IMG/VR virus record: IMGVR_UViG_3300049434_000014
Span: 62,001 to 126,000 of that record
Strand: one strand, 5' to 3'
Length of the DNA stretch: 64,000 nt
Origin: a virus
Shown here: positions 30,147 to 37,061 of the stretch, piece by piece
Numbering within the stretch: position 1 is the stretch's first letter
How the letters are laid out: each line of letters starts with the position of its first letter
Notes under the pieces: generated by a model
Told to the model about the DNA's origin: nothing
Databases searched by the model: none
The model's input: the letters and a program-made list of their open reading frames with translations, nothing else
Made by a program: the position numbers and the translations under genes

Positions 30147-30267
30147 GCCTGAACAGACAGAATAAACTAGATATGGGGAGCACCGAAGAGTGGTTGTGAC
30201 TGGTCATGTCCACTCTCGGTGACTCGCTACGTTACACTGCAGATCGACTACTCAATTCTGTTCAGGC
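30147..30267 (+). ncRNA. Structured leader before array B
   Basis: GCCTGAACAGA 30147-30157 is the exact reverse complement of TCTGTTCAGGC 30257-30267. Inside, CACCGAAGAGTGG 30181-30193 pairs with CCACTCTCGGTG 30210-30221 with one bulged A. The nesting points to a folded RNA whose 3' arm reaches into the first array unit. GGGTACGAC at 30110-30118 could be its promoter element. Confidence 0.5.
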
Positions 30268-30672
30268 CCGTTCGATTCATTTGACAACCCGGCACAGGCC
30301 CTCTCGCATCCATGCGACAATGCGAGTCTTGTCTCCCCCTGGCCCATGCCGACTGTCCGTCTCGCCTCCGTATCCCATCCTTTCCGTTCTGTGCCGACGA
30401 GCCAGCTCGATCCGGGTCTCTCCCACCCACCGACTAGTCTCTGCGGATCCTCCCGGGTCAGGTGACTCTGCCGATCTAGTCCCAGCGCATCATCTCGTGT
30501 CCGACTATCCGTATCCGTGCTTGTCGTTTCCAATCGACCAGTCAGTCCCGGTCAGTTCGTGCCTTGTTCCGACAGATCGCTGCTGTTCGTTTCCCGTCAG
30601 TGCGACGGACCGAGACTGTTCGCCTCCAATCAGTTCGACTACTCGACACAAGTCACCCCAAGGCCGACGAAC
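30225..30672 (+). repeat. GAC-unit array B
   Basis: GAC units begin at 30246, 30283, 30316, 30351, 30396, 30432, 30464, 30503, 30536, 30571, 30604, 30637 and 30666; spacings are 37, 33, 35, 45, 36, 32, 39, 33, 35, 33, 33 and 29. Most are preceded by C or TC (TCGACTACTC, CCGACTATCC, TTGACAACCC). The insert between units is C/T-rich and not repeated. Open frames through it have low-complexity Ser/Arg/Pro products and do not look coding. It ends at the motif for the 30687 gene. Confidence 0.7.
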
Positions 30673-30681
30673 CGTTAGGAC
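30673..30681 (+). promoter_or_regulatory. Start-associated motif CGTTAGGAC
   Basis: TAGGAC ends 5 nt before ATG 30687, directly after the last unit of array B. Confidence 0.5.
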
Positions 30682-30686
30682 TAGTT

Positions 30687-30908
30687 ATGGCACTGAGTGA
30701 GTCGGTGAAGAACCGTCTGCTGAACTGGAAGTTCGAGCAGGCGTGGCAGACCTTGTCTGAGGAGATGGGCGGGGATGCTTCGGAGGCTGAGGTTCAGACG
30801 GTGCGGGCGTTGGCGATCACGTTCGGGGATCCGGGTTGGTTTGAGGGTTCGATGGCAGACATCATCCGGGCTGTGTTGTGGTTTTTAGGAGTGACTGACG
30901 ATGATTAG
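30687..30908 (+). CDS. Unrecognised 73-residue helical protein
   Basis: Mostly helical (SVKNRLLNWKFEQAWQTLSEEM, EVQTVRALAITFG). Stop overlaps the next gene. Function unknown. Confidence 0.55.
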   Translation: MALSESVKNRLLNWKFEQAWQTLSEEMGGDASEAEVQTVRALAITFGDPGWFEGSMADIIRAVLWFLGVTDDD

Positions 30909-31125
30909 TTTTCGACAGATCGATGAGTTTCTTACTCCTAAGGATCCGTTTTTCAAGCTTTTGATACCTGCTCTGCTTGCGGCTTATGTGTTTATGTTAA
31001 CTGTGGGTGCTGTTGTCGCTATCACTTTCTTTACTATCGGGATGGCTATCGTTATCACGTCTGCTGTGATGGGTAGCTTGTCGTTGGTGATTTTCTACGT
31101 GATCGATAAGGTAGTCACCAAATGA
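30901..31125 (+). CDS. Two-helix membrane protein
   Basis: 74 residues with two long hydrophobic helices (about 18-45 and 46-70). N-terminal 15 residues are soluble. Overlaps both neighbours by 4-8 nt, so it is translated in step with them. Confidence 0.6.
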   Translation: MISFRQIDEFLTPKDPFFKLLIPALLAAYVFMLTVGAVVAITFFTIGMAIVITSAVMGSLSLVIFYVIDKVVTK

Positions 31126-31535
31126 CTAGGGTGTGGCGTGCTCATGGATTGCCTCACGGGCATGCGGATATTCCTAGGAAGATACGAACAGCTGATCATC
31201 GATTGTTTGAGCATTTTGATGGTAGTTTGTTTCGTGAGCTTTCTACGTCTCAGTGTAATTATAGGCACTGGGATGAGTTGGTGTTTCCTGTTTTTGAGGT
31301 CTCGGATGTTTCTCCAGAGGCGGTGTCTGCTTCTGCGGATGGTGTGCTCACGGGTGTGTGGATGTCTGGTCAGTTCTCGGACATCGACATGATTAACGAC
31401 ATCGCTGATTGGTTGTTGAAGACTAAGCTTCCTGTGTTGAACGTCAGTTTTGCTGCAGCGGTGGCGGATCGTATTCGTTACCTGCTAGAAAATGATGAGG
31501 AGACTCACCTGCTGCTAGGGAGAGAAGAGCTGTGA
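31122..31535 (+). CDS. Unrecognised 137-residue protein
   Basis: His-rich N-terminus (RAHGLPHGHADIPRKIRTADHRLFEHF), beta strands in the middle and a C-terminal helix (AAAVADRIRYLLENDEET). Function unknown. Confidence 0.6.
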   Translation: MTRVWRAHGLPHGHADIPRKIRTADHRLFEHFDGSLFRELSTSQCNYRHWDELVFPVFEVSDVSPEAVSASADGVLTGVWMSGQFSDIDMINDIADWLLKTKLPVLNVSFAAAVADRIRYLLENDEETHLLLGREEL

Positions 31536-31837
31536 GTGATCACAAGATCGTGGAGTTTCTGAATTTGTGCGTGTCGGCTGATGAGGCAACCGGGTTAGGT
31601 TCGCCGTGGGAGTTTATCTTCAAGCGACGCATCATTGTCATTCATGCCCCACGTAAAGACGATAATGAGCAGTGGGTGTGTGATGCGTGTTCGTGGATGC
31701 ATCCTGAGATACGTCAGATTGTTAATGCGTACGCACCTTGCGAGCATTTGCAGTATATGTCTATGATCTATTCTAAGCGGGCTGGGTTTGATCCGGATTG
31801 GATTCATGACGTGATCGGGTTCGCTGAGCTTCCCTAA
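31532..31837 (+). CDS. Unrecognised 101-residue protein
   Basis: GTG start in the ATG-less overlap with the previous stop. WVCDACSWMHPEIRQIV gives a CxxC, followed by PCEHLQ. Possibly a zinc protein. Array C begins 20 nt after its stop. Confidence 0.55.
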   Translation: MSDHKIVEFLNLCVSADEATGLGSPWEFIFKRRIIVIHAPRKDDNEQWVCDACSWMHPEIRQIVNAYAPCEHLQYMSMIYSKRAGFDPDWIHDVIGFAELP

Positions 31838-31856
31838 TACTCCGGGTTTTCCGGAT

Positions 31857-32361
31857 ATGACTACACTACTCCGATCCTTTCATGTCGTTGGCGAATCGTT
31901 CCCGTCCCGACTATTCGCCGCATGTCCCTTCGTGTCTTGCCAAGTCGACTATTCGTTTCGATCCCGGCCATTTCGTTTTGACTATTCGCATCGGATCCAG
32001 CTCCTATCGATTCGACTGATCTTGTCGACTACGCAAGTCAGTTCCGTTCTTTGCATTGCGACTTGTCGAGCCTGTCCGTGTCCGCGCGTATCGACTACCC
32101 GATCCAGTTCCGTCCTTTCCCGCTCTTTCCGACTACGCTCGTCTCATCCGGGCATGTCATCTCGACTACTCGATTCTTTCTCGTCGCTGCGGCTCTGTTC
32201 GACTACCCGGTTCGATACGGGACATCCCTGTCCGTTCTGACTACCCGTCTCCGTTCGCTTCTAGCCCAGTCCGTCTCGACAACCCATGTCGCGGCACTGC
32301 TCTTCTTTCCGTGACGACAGGCCAGTTCCAGTCTGTTCGTCTCTGTACGACATCACACATC
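31857..32361 (+). repeat. GAC-unit array C
   Basis: The clearest array. GACTA or a close variant begins units at 31859, 31909, 31947, 31980, 32014, (32027), 32060, 32093, 32131, 32164, 32201, 32239, 32278, 32313 and 32349. Spacings are 50, 38, 33, 34, 13, 33, 33, 38, 33, 37, 38, 39, 35 and 36. The conserved core is YCGACTAYYCG; a weaker CAGTTCC or CATGTCC recurs 7-10 nt later in several units. The first unit follows TCCGG-GTTT-CCGGA, a small hairpin. C/T-rich on the + strand. Confidence 0.75.
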
Positions 32362-32370
32362 GGGTAGGAG
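32362..32370 (+). promoter_or_regulatory. Start-associated motif GGGTAGGAG
   Basis: TAGGAG ends 5 nt before ATG 32376, directly after array C. Confidence 0.5.
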
Positions 32371-32375
32371 TTGGG

Positions 32376-32579
32376 ATGTATACGTTTTCTGAGGGTGTGT
32401 TGATTACGGATGACATGATTGAGCGTGACGATTCGATCGAGCCTCGCGCGGGTCAGCCTTGCTGGTGTCCTGATTCGTTTATCGAGGCGTGTTTTTACGT
32501 GCGGTATTGCCCGCGCCACGGGTCGGTTCCTGATCAGGATCTCTGGAATTTCAGGGTTGCTCCATACGGGATCTCATAG
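32376..32579 (+). CDS. Unrecognised 67-residue protein
   Basis: ATG 32376. CWCPDSFIEACFYVRYCPRHG gives four cysteines and a histidine, consistent with one zinc. Function unknown. Confidence 0.55.
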   Translation: MYTFSEGVLITDDMIERDDSIEPRAGQPCWCPDSFIEACFYVRYCPRHGSVPDQDLWNFRVAPYGIS

Positions 32580-32589
32580 GTCTGCAGGG

Positions 32590-32618
32590 TTGCATGGTCT
32601 ACGAGGTCATGGTATGGT
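32590..32618 (+). promoter_or_regulatory. Sigma-70-type promoter TTGCAT-N17-TATGGT
   Basis: TTGCAT 32590-32595 and TATGGT 32613-32618 with 17-bp spacing, followed by AAGGGAG before ATG 32644. Confidence 0.55.
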
Positions 32619-32643
32619 TGTTCCAACAGCAAGGGAGCCAGCC

Positions 32644-32817
32644 ATGGAGGTCAGTGACAAGATTGAGGATTACCAGTTCGAGGCGCGTGTCCAGATCCGT
32701 TGCGGGTGTGGTCGTTACGTCTCCATCGGTCCTAATGCGGTGACCGGAGATTGCTGGGGTTGTGGTCGGGTCTATCGGACGTCAGTCGAGGTGCTAGCGG
32801 GTAGGACTGGGACATGA
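32644..32817 (+). CDS. Short zinc-ribbon protein
   Basis: 57 residues, ATG 32644. IRCGCGRYVSIGPNAVTGDCWGCGRVYR has the CxC...CxxC pattern of a zinc ribbon. Overlaps the next ATG by 4 nt. Confidence 0.6.
   Translation: MEVSDKIEDYQFEARVQIRCGCGRYVSIGPNAVTGDCWGCGRVYRTSVEVLAGRTGT
32799..32807 (+). promoter_or_regulatory. Start-associated motif GGGTAGGAC
   Basis: TAGGAC ends 6 nt before ATG 32814 and lies within the upstream gene. Confidence 0.5.
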
Positions 32818-33113
32818 CGACAACTCGAAACACTATCACCATTAATATAGTCAATGATGGGTCAGGTGTTACTGCTTCTGGCACTCTTGTCACGAGCCGA
32901 GTGATTGATCTCGAGGATCTTGATGAGCGTTACTGTTTGGTGTATCTCAAGATTGAAGATCCTACTGATGATCACACTCTCTCTCTTACGGTTGTAGATA
33001 TGTTGGAGACGTCCGTTCCGGTTGATTTTGCTGCTATTGAGGAGTCGGTTTACACGGCAGCGCGTGAGACTCGTAAGGCTGCGCGCGAGGCTCTTGCAGC
33101 GCAAAATCAGTAA
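32814..33113 (+). CDS. Unrecognised 99-residue protein
   Basis: Beta-rich first 70 residues (NTITINIVNDGSGVTASGTLV, CLVYLKIEDPTDDHTLSLTV), then a helical basic end (ARETRKAAREALAAQ). Function unknown. Confidence 0.6.
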   Translation: MTTTRNTITINIVNDGSGVTASGTLVTSRVIDLEDLDERYCLVYLKIEDPTDDHTLSLTVVDMLETSVPVDFAAIEESVYTAARETRKAAREALAAQNQ

Positions 33114-33158
33114 CGGTTCTGACGATCGGTAGTGTATCTTCTGTAAGGGTTGTCTGCG

Positions 33159-33167
33159 GGGTAGGAC
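33159..33167 (+). promoter_or_regulatory. Start-associated motif GGGTAGGAC
   Basis: TAGGAC ends 6 nt before ATG 33174. Confidence 0.5.
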
Positions 33168-33173
33168 TCGATC

Positions 33174-33401
33174 ATGTCGAGTCGTAACTACAGTGTCGCG
33201 ATTCGGATTGCTTGTGTGTGCAAGCGTGGGTTCTATGTTAAGAGAGTGGATCGACCAGCGGTGTGTCCGCATTGTGGACATCGGTTCGCTGTGAAGATCA
33301 AGTGTGTGGAGATCGGGCCAGCTGAGGAGCCTGTCTCAGACAAACGCAAGGCGGGTAGGATTCCGGTGGGTGGTGGAGTCTTGCACGGGGCTAAGACTTA
33401 A
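33174..33401 (+). CDS. Zinc-ribbon protein
   Basis: 75 residues. IACVCKRGFYVKRV then VCPHCGHRFAVK gives CxC and CxxC knuckles of a ribbon. Last protein gene before the tRNA cluster. Function unknown. Confidence 0.6.
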   Translation: MSSRNYSVAIRIACVCKRGFYVKRVDRPAVCPHCGHRFAVKIKCVEIGPAEEPVSDKRKAGRIPVGGGVLHGAKT

Positions 33402-33464
33402 ATGACAATGCATTAACTTGCAGCGTCCACCACCCGTTTGACAACTTAACAGAGATCCCATGAT

Positions 33465-33535
33465 GGCTTCATAGACTAATGGCAGGTCACTAGCCTCTCA
33501 AGCTAGGAGTACGGGTTCGACCCCCGTTGGAGCTA
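33465..33535 (+). tRNA. tRNA-Glu(CTC)
   Basis: Acceptor GGCTTCA pairs with TGGAGCT (two wobble pairs), D-stem GACT/GGTC, anticodon stem CTAGC/GCTAG with loop CTCTCAA, and T-arm ACGGG-TTCGACC-CCCGT. Discriminator A, no encoded CCA. Confidence 0.85.
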
Positions 33536-33547
33536 CGTTTGTATTAA

Positions 33548-33617
33548 CGTTCCGTGGTGTAGGGATAGCACGCCGGTCACGGGACCGGTAGTCCACGTTT
33601 AACTCGTGGCGGAACGA
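33548..33617 (+). tRNA. tRNA-like gene with a 6-nt anticodon loop
   Basis: Acceptor CGTTCCG/CGGAACG, D-stem GTGT/GCAC and T-arm CCACG-TTTAACT-CGTGG are sound. The anticodon stem CCGGT/ACCGG closes a loop of only six nt (CACGGG); if the closing T-A opens, the loop is eight nt. A normal seven-nt loop cannot be drawn, so the identity is unresolved (CAC, Val, is one possibility). Confidence 0.55.
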
Positions 33618-33664
33618 CGCACGGCCTAGGATCGCCTCTGCTTCGGGCATGCGCCTAGGTCTCT

Positions 33665-33738
33665 CGGGATGTAGGGAAGCCAGGTATCCCACCTGTTTTG
33701 GGTACAGGAAGCCGCAGGTTCGAATCCTGCCGTCCCGA
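33665..33738 (+). tRNA. tRNA-Pro(TGG)
   Basis: Acceptor CGGGATG/CGTCCCG, D-stem GGGA/TCCC, anticodon arm CCTGT-TTTGGGT-ACAGG with G37, T-arm GCAGG-TTCGAAT-CCTGC, discriminator A. All arms normal. Confidence 0.9.
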
Positions 33739-33740
33739 CT

Positions 33741-33816
33741 GGATGGATGTAGCTCAATGATAGAGCCCTTGGATTAACGTCTAAGGAGACGTGGGTTTGA
33801 TTCCCGCCACCATCCT
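33741..33816 (+). tRNA. tRNA-like gene with an 8-nt anticodon loop
   Basis: D-arm GCTC/GAGC and T-arm GTGGG-TTTGATT-CCCGC are normal. The acceptor pairs only with a bulged A (GATGG-a-TG with CACCATC). The anticodon stem CTTGG/CTAAG closes an eight-nt loop ATTAACGT, so the anticodon is unclear (AAC or TAA). Confidence 0.5.
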
Positions 33817-33820
33817 TCAT

Positions 33821-33894
33821 GGTGAATGTAGCTCAAATGGCAGAGCGCCTGATTGTGGGTCAGGTCGTTGCGGGTTCGATTCCCGTCGTTCACC
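33821..33894 (+). tRNA. tRNA-His(GTG)
   Basis: Acceptor GTGAATG/CGTTCAC with G at -1 opposite C73, the histidine hallmark. Anticodon arm CCTGA-TTGTGGG-TCAGG. T-arm GCGGG-TTCGATT-CCCGT. Confidence 0.9.
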
Positions 33895-33978
33895 CCGAGA
33901 GGGACGGAGTCCAAAGCACATATGGTACCTGTTGCTAGGACTTAAACGACAATGTTATGTGTGTCCGTCCTTCTCCTA

Positions 33979-34050
33979 TCCTCGTTAGCTCAAAGGCAGA
34001 GCGTGCGATTGTTAATCGCAGGGTTGTTGGTTCAAGTCCAGCACGGGGAG
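33979..34050 (+). tRNA. tRNA-Asn(GTT)
   Basis: Acceptor TCCTCGT/ACGGGGA, D-stem GCTC/GAGC, anticodon arm TGCGA-TTGTTAA-TCGCA, T-arm GTTGG-TTCAAGT-CCAGC, discriminator G. Confidence 0.9.
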
Positions 34051-34061
34051 CGTTTGTTTAT

Positions 34062-34132
34062 GGGTGTGACAGGATTGTGACAGTGGAGCCCGCTGAGCGG
34101 CACTGTTGAGGGTTCGAGTCCCTCCACTTCCA
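34062..34132 (+). tRNA. tRNA-like sequence with a rearranged centre
   Basis: The T-arm GAGGG-TTCGAGT-CCCTC and an acceptor GGGTGTG/CACTTCC (one mismatch) are recognisable and the total length (71) is right. The middle folds as CAGTG...CACTG around a CCGC-TGA-GCGG hairpin, with no standard anticodon arm. Probably a decayed or decoy tRNA. Confidence 0.35.
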
Positions 34133-34498
34133 CGAGATGGGCAGTCGTTGTCGCTTGCTTCTTTAGCTACGGTAATCACCCCGATGGAGCGAGTGACCCT
34201 TCACGCGAGGTCGGTTGGAGGCTGACAACCTGACGACAATTGGTGGGCTTGTCACTCACCTACCTATCTCTGCTCGAACCACTTTGTTGGCGGGTTCGCT
34301 ACCCGTACGGAGTGCCGGTTTGATCCAGATAGGCTCTAAGCCGAGGTGTGGGTGCGACCCCGCTAGCCCTCGGTGCCCCGAGGATCCCTTGCCAGAGAGG
34401 AACCGGATACGGATCTGGTGTTCGAGTAGTCGAGATGGACAGGGTCTGTGTGAATAACGCAGCTTCAACGACACTGTGGTGTGCCTGTCCTTCTCCAA
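34132..34498 (+). other. Non-coding stretch inside the tRNA cluster
   Basis: No gene is supported. A T-arm-like hairpin (GCGGG-TTCGCTA-CCCGT) sits at 34290-34306 without a matching acceptor, and AGCCGAGG/CCCTCGGT forms a larger stem near 34342-34375. At 34431-34450 the motif GAGTAGTCGAGATG is the reverse complement of an array C unit. These may be tRNA remnants. Confidence 0.4.
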
Positions 34499-34569
34499 GG
34501 TGGAATGACCGAGCGGCTAGGTAGCGGTCTGCAAAACCGCGCACGCGGGTTCGATTCCCGCTTCCGCCT
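34499..34569 (+). tRNA. tRNA-Cys(GCA)
   Basis: Acceptor GGTGGAA/TTCCGCC, anticodon arm GCGGT-CTGCAAA-ACCGC, T-arm GCGGG-TTCGATT-CCCGC, discriminator T as usual for cysteine. Confidence 0.85.
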
Positions 34570-34573
34570 CGTT

Positions 34574-34582
34574 GGGTAGGAT
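34574..34582 (+). promoter_or_regulatory. Start-associated motif GGGTAGGAT
   Basis: TAGGAT ends 5 nt before ATG 34588, directly after the tRNA-Cys gene. Confidence 0.55.
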
Positions 34583-34587
34583 ATGTC

Positions 34588-34983
34588 ATGACTGAAACAC
34601 TGGTAACGGCGCTTCTGAGGAACAAGCCAGGGAAGTGGGCGCACGTCCTTCACGAGGACTCGGTAGCTCCTAACATTCCCTCCCATCATCTGATGGATCT
34701 TGCGTGTGACGTGAATCTGGGCAATGATGAGTGGGCTCCTGCGGGTGCGTTTTCGGCAGTGATTCGGGATGCTTCGGATCTGTATGTTCGATTCAATTCA
34801 GATAAACCTGATGTCACTGAAGTTGTGGTGTCGTACCGTGCGTCGTTGAAGTACGGTAATTGCTTTGATTGCGGCCTTCCGGGTGCGCAGTATCTGTTGG
34901 TCGACGTGGGTGTGATGAACTGTCCGCTGTGTGCGGCTGAGGCTGCGGTAGCGGGCGCTCAGGTGACTAGGTTGGAGCGTTAG
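34588..34983 (+). CDS. Unrecognised 131-residue protein with a C-terminal zinc site
   Basis: Beta-rich body, then GNCFDCGLPGAQYL and MNCPLCAAEAAV give two CxxC pairs near residues 93 and 112. Zinc binding is likely. It sits between two tRNA genes. Function unknown. Confidence 0.6.
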   Translation: MTETLVTALLRNKPGKWAHVLHEDSVAPNIPSHHLMDLACDVNLGNDEWAPAGAFSAVIRDASDLYVRFNSDKPDVTEVVVSYRASLKYGNCFDCGLPGAQYLLVDVGVMNCPLCAAEAAVAGAQVTRLER

Positions 34984-34992
34984 TTTGTTCGT

Positions 34993-35065
34993 GGGTCGTT
35001 AGTTTAACTGGTAAAACAGGAGCCTCCAAAACTCCACGATGTGGGTTCGATTCCTGCACGGCCCG
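34993..35065 (+). tRNA. tRNA-Trp(CCA)
   Basis: Acceptor GGGTCGT/ACGGCCC, D-stem GTTT/AAAC, loop CTCCAAA. The anticodon stem GGAGC/ACTCC has a C-A mismatch at 31-39. T-arm GTGGG-TTCGATT-CCTGC. Discriminator G. Confidence 0.8.
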
Positions 35066-35074
35066 CTTATGAAT

Positions 35075-35083
35075 GGGTAGGAT
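35075..35083 (+). promoter_or_regulatory. Start-associated motif GGGTAGGAT
   Basis: TAGGAT ends 5 nt before ATG 35089, just after the tRNA-Trp gene. Confidence 0.55.
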
Positions 35084-35088
35084 GTGAC

Positions 35089-35238
35089 ATGTGGCAACGT
35101 GAGGATATGGCGAGGTTCCTTATTTGGCTTGACGATCAGGGTTTGCTTAATCCTCCCGTTGAGATCGAGATTGATGAGATCCTCGATTTTTATGAGGATT
35201 ATACAGGCGTTTTTACCTCAAGGAGTAGAGATGGCTGA
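35089..35238 (+). CDS. Short acidic helical protein
   Basis: 49 residues, ATG 35089. MWQREDMARFLIWLDDQG.. then a very acidic stretch (EIEIDEILDFYEDYTG). Its stop overlaps the next start. Function unknown. Confidence 0.5.
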   Translation: MWQREDMARFLIWLDDQGLLNPPVEIEIDEILDFYEDYTGVFTSRSRDG

Positions 35239-35524
35239 GTCTCAGATTTTCGAAGAGCACACTGTTCGATACCCCGAGTGCGATAAGCTGCACCGTGTAT
35301 CTGGCGATGTCTCGACGCTGCATGAGTTTCTGGAGTGGCTGGCTGAGAATGGCCTGCAGGTGTGCAGCCTTGAGGAGACTGGGAAGTTTGACTGTGATGG
35401 TCCGGTCGAGCATTACTTCCCAATCCGCGAGCAGCGAGAAGCTTTGGTGCAGCGGTTCTTTTCGATTGATCCAGCCAAGCTGGAGAGCGAGCGCAGGGCT
35501 ATGCTTGCTGCACTGCAGAGTTGA
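35231..35524 (+). CDS. Unrecognised 97-residue protein
   Basis: ATG 35231, 7 nt after AAGGAG. Beta-alpha-beta layout (FEEHTVRYPECDKLHRVSG, LHEFLEWLAENGLQVCSL), then a helix with many Arg/Glu. Function unknown. Confidence 0.55.
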   Translation: MAESQIFEEHTVRYPECDKLHRVSGDVSTLHEFLEWLAENGLQVCSLEETGKFDCDGPVEHYFPIREQREALVQRFFSIDPAKLESERRAMLAALQS

Positions 35525-35534
35525 TTGAAGACAT

Positions 35535-35616
35535 TACCCCGTCGTCTATTTTGGCAGGACGCTGTGCGGTGGTCGCTCCCCGTGCGGAGGTGCACGTTCG
35601 ACTCGTGCCGGGGTAG
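35535..35616 (+). tRNA. tRNA-like gene without a standard anticodon arm
   Basis: Acceptor TACCCCG/CGGGGTA (7 bp), D-stem GTCT/GGAC and T-arm GCACG-TTCGACT-CGTGC are perfect. The 31 nt between D and T arms (35561-35591) contain a direct repeat GTGCGG and give no 5-bp stem with a 7-nt loop. Either a type II tRNA with an unusual fold or a non-decoding tRNA mimic. Confidence 0.45.
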
Positions 35617-35627
35617 CTGGAGGATAG

Positions 35628-35726
35628 ATGTTAGCTAACGTTGTTGGTACGTTACTTGGGTTGATGCTTTTTCTGTTGGTGATCGTGTCACTTGTGATGC
35701 TAGTTCTGTCGTTTGCTCGTGATTGA
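35628..35726 (+). CDS. Short membrane peptide
   Basis: 32 residues, ATG 35628 after TGGAGGATAG. A single hydrophobic helix (LLGLMLFLLVIVSLVMLVL) covers nearly the whole peptide. Placed between two tRNA genes. Function unknown. Confidence 0.5.
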   Translation: MLANVVGTLLGLMLFLLVIVSLVMLVLSFARD

Positions 35727-35731
35727 TCCCT

Positions 35732-35804
35732 GCACCGGTAGCTCAGGGGATAGAGTGTCTGATTACGGATCAGAATGTCGCAGGTTCGATTCCTGCCCGG
35801 TGCG
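35732..35804 (+). tRNA. tRNA-Arg(ACG)
   Basis: Acceptor GCACCGG/CCGGTGC, D-stem GCTC/GAGT, anticodon arm TCTGA-TTACGGA-TCAGA, T-arm GCAGG-TTCGATT-CCTGC, discriminator G. Last tRNA of the cluster. Confidence 0.9.
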
Positions 35805-35828
35805 CTCCCTAAGTTGTGGAGGCAAGTC

Positions 35829-36929
35829 TTGACTGTTCGGGAGATTTTCTTGGCGGGGACTTATCCCTGTAGGGATAGGGAGGAGTCTCAGAGTTGGGCG
35901 TTGAGTGCGTTTTCTCCTAACATTCGTCGCATTGGTGATGGCGAGACTGGTGATCGGTCTAATTGGATTGTGGGGCTGAAGGATCGGTTGAGTCGCAGCC
36001 CGGATCTCATTCTTGAGCGGGATGGTCAGTGGGTTGACTATTACGATTCCCCTCGTTTCCGGCCTACGAGTGGTTTTGTCGACCCGGCTGGTCTCGATCT
36101 CGGGTATGCCGAAAATGCGATCGATGCTCACGATGCGCTGCAGCGTTTGCTCGCGCAGCGTCGGGCTGATCCGATTCCTTACATGGGCCTTGACAATATT
36201 GATCTTCAGGTAGGCATTCCTGGCCCTGCTGATGTGGCTGAGTTTTATCTGGCGGGGCTGCCTTCCTTTAAGGATCTGCTGGGCTGGTTGCGGGGCTTCA
36301 GAGCGTTCCTGCGCCACGTTCATGCGTTCCGGGCTGCGACGGCTAGGGAGATCTCACGGATCGTCTCAGAGGTCTCTCCGAGCCCGGTGTTCTCGATTGA
36401 GATTCCCTTCGAGACCGTGCTCGCAGTCCGCTTCGCGGGCATGCCTTCGTTGGTGCGTAAGTGGTTGTATCGCAAGATCTCAGATGAGATCAACAAGTTG
36501 GTTATCTGTACCCCGTTGGGTACGAGGTTTGGTCTGCATTTGTGCACGGGTGATTTGGAGGGCCTTCCGTTGGCACGGCCTAAGCTTGTAGATCCGGTCG
36601 CTGAGCTTGCCGCTGCGTTGATCGCTGCCTGGCCGGATGGTTATCTCTTGGAGTACGTTCACATTCCGTTGTGTGATGGGCAGGCGCCTCCGCATCCTCA
36701 AGAAGAGTTCTACGCGTCATTGGATATGCTTAAGGATGTGAAGCCTGAGATCTTCGCTGGTATCGTGCATCCTTCTGCTACGCTCCCGCAACAGAAGTAC
36801 ACGCTTCGTGTCGTTGAAGAGAGGATTGGCAAGCCGGTCGGCGTCGCAATGTGGTGCGGGTGCGGACGTATGGATCCTGCTTTGCGAGATAAGGTCGCAG
36901 AGCGTCATAGGGATCTAAGCACTGCGTGA
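35829..36929 (+). CDS. MetE/UROD-like zinc enzyme of unknown specificity
   Basis: 366 residues. TTG 35829 is chosen because GGAGG lies 10 nt upstream and earlier codons overlap the tRNA. FLAGTYPC.., RRIGDGETGDRSNWI, then GLHLCTGDLEG (HxC ligands), LLEYVHIPLCDG (Glu ligand) and VAMWCGCGR (Cys ligand) resemble the zinc site of cobalamin-independent methionine synthase (MetE). Family members transfer a methyl group to a thiol. The folate-binding N-terminal half of MetE is absent. The real substrate is unknown. Same strand as the tRNAs and probably in the same transcript. Confidence 0.65.
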   Translation: MTVREIFLAGTYPCRDREESQSWALSAFSPNIRRIGDGETGDRSNWIVGLKDRLSRSPDLILERDGQWVDYYDSPRFRPTSGFVDPAGLDLGYAENAIDAHDALQRLLAQRRADPIPYMGLDNIDLQVGIPGPADVAEFYLAGLPSFKDLLGWLRGFRAFLRHVHAFRAATAREISRIVSEVSPSPVFSIEIPFETVLAVRFAGMPSLVRKWLYRKISDEINKLVICTPLGTRFGLHLCTGDLEGLPLARPKLVDPVAELAAALIAAWPDGYLLEYVHIPLCDGQAPPHPQEEFYASLDMLKDVKPEIFAGIVHPSATLPQQKYTLRVVEERIGKPVGVAMWCGCGRMDPALRDKVAERHRDLSTA

Positions 36930-37061
36930 TGTACTCGCATACTCTGGAGAGTTGAGCTAGGTTTGCTTTGGGGAATGATCGCCCCTCCCCACCAATGGTC
37001 TCGTGGCCTGGATGGCTGAATCCCCCCCTCCCGTCCGAGGTGACTACGAGACACTCACCTA

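Noticed and set aside
30206-30700. Open frames inside arrays B, C, D and E as genes
   Set aside because: The translations are Ser/Arg/Pro/Leu-rich low complexity, change with unit indels, and lack ribosome sites. They run through the repeats.
33600-34460. Open frames overlapping the tRNA cluster (both strands)
   Set aside because: They cover tRNA genes and have no start signals.
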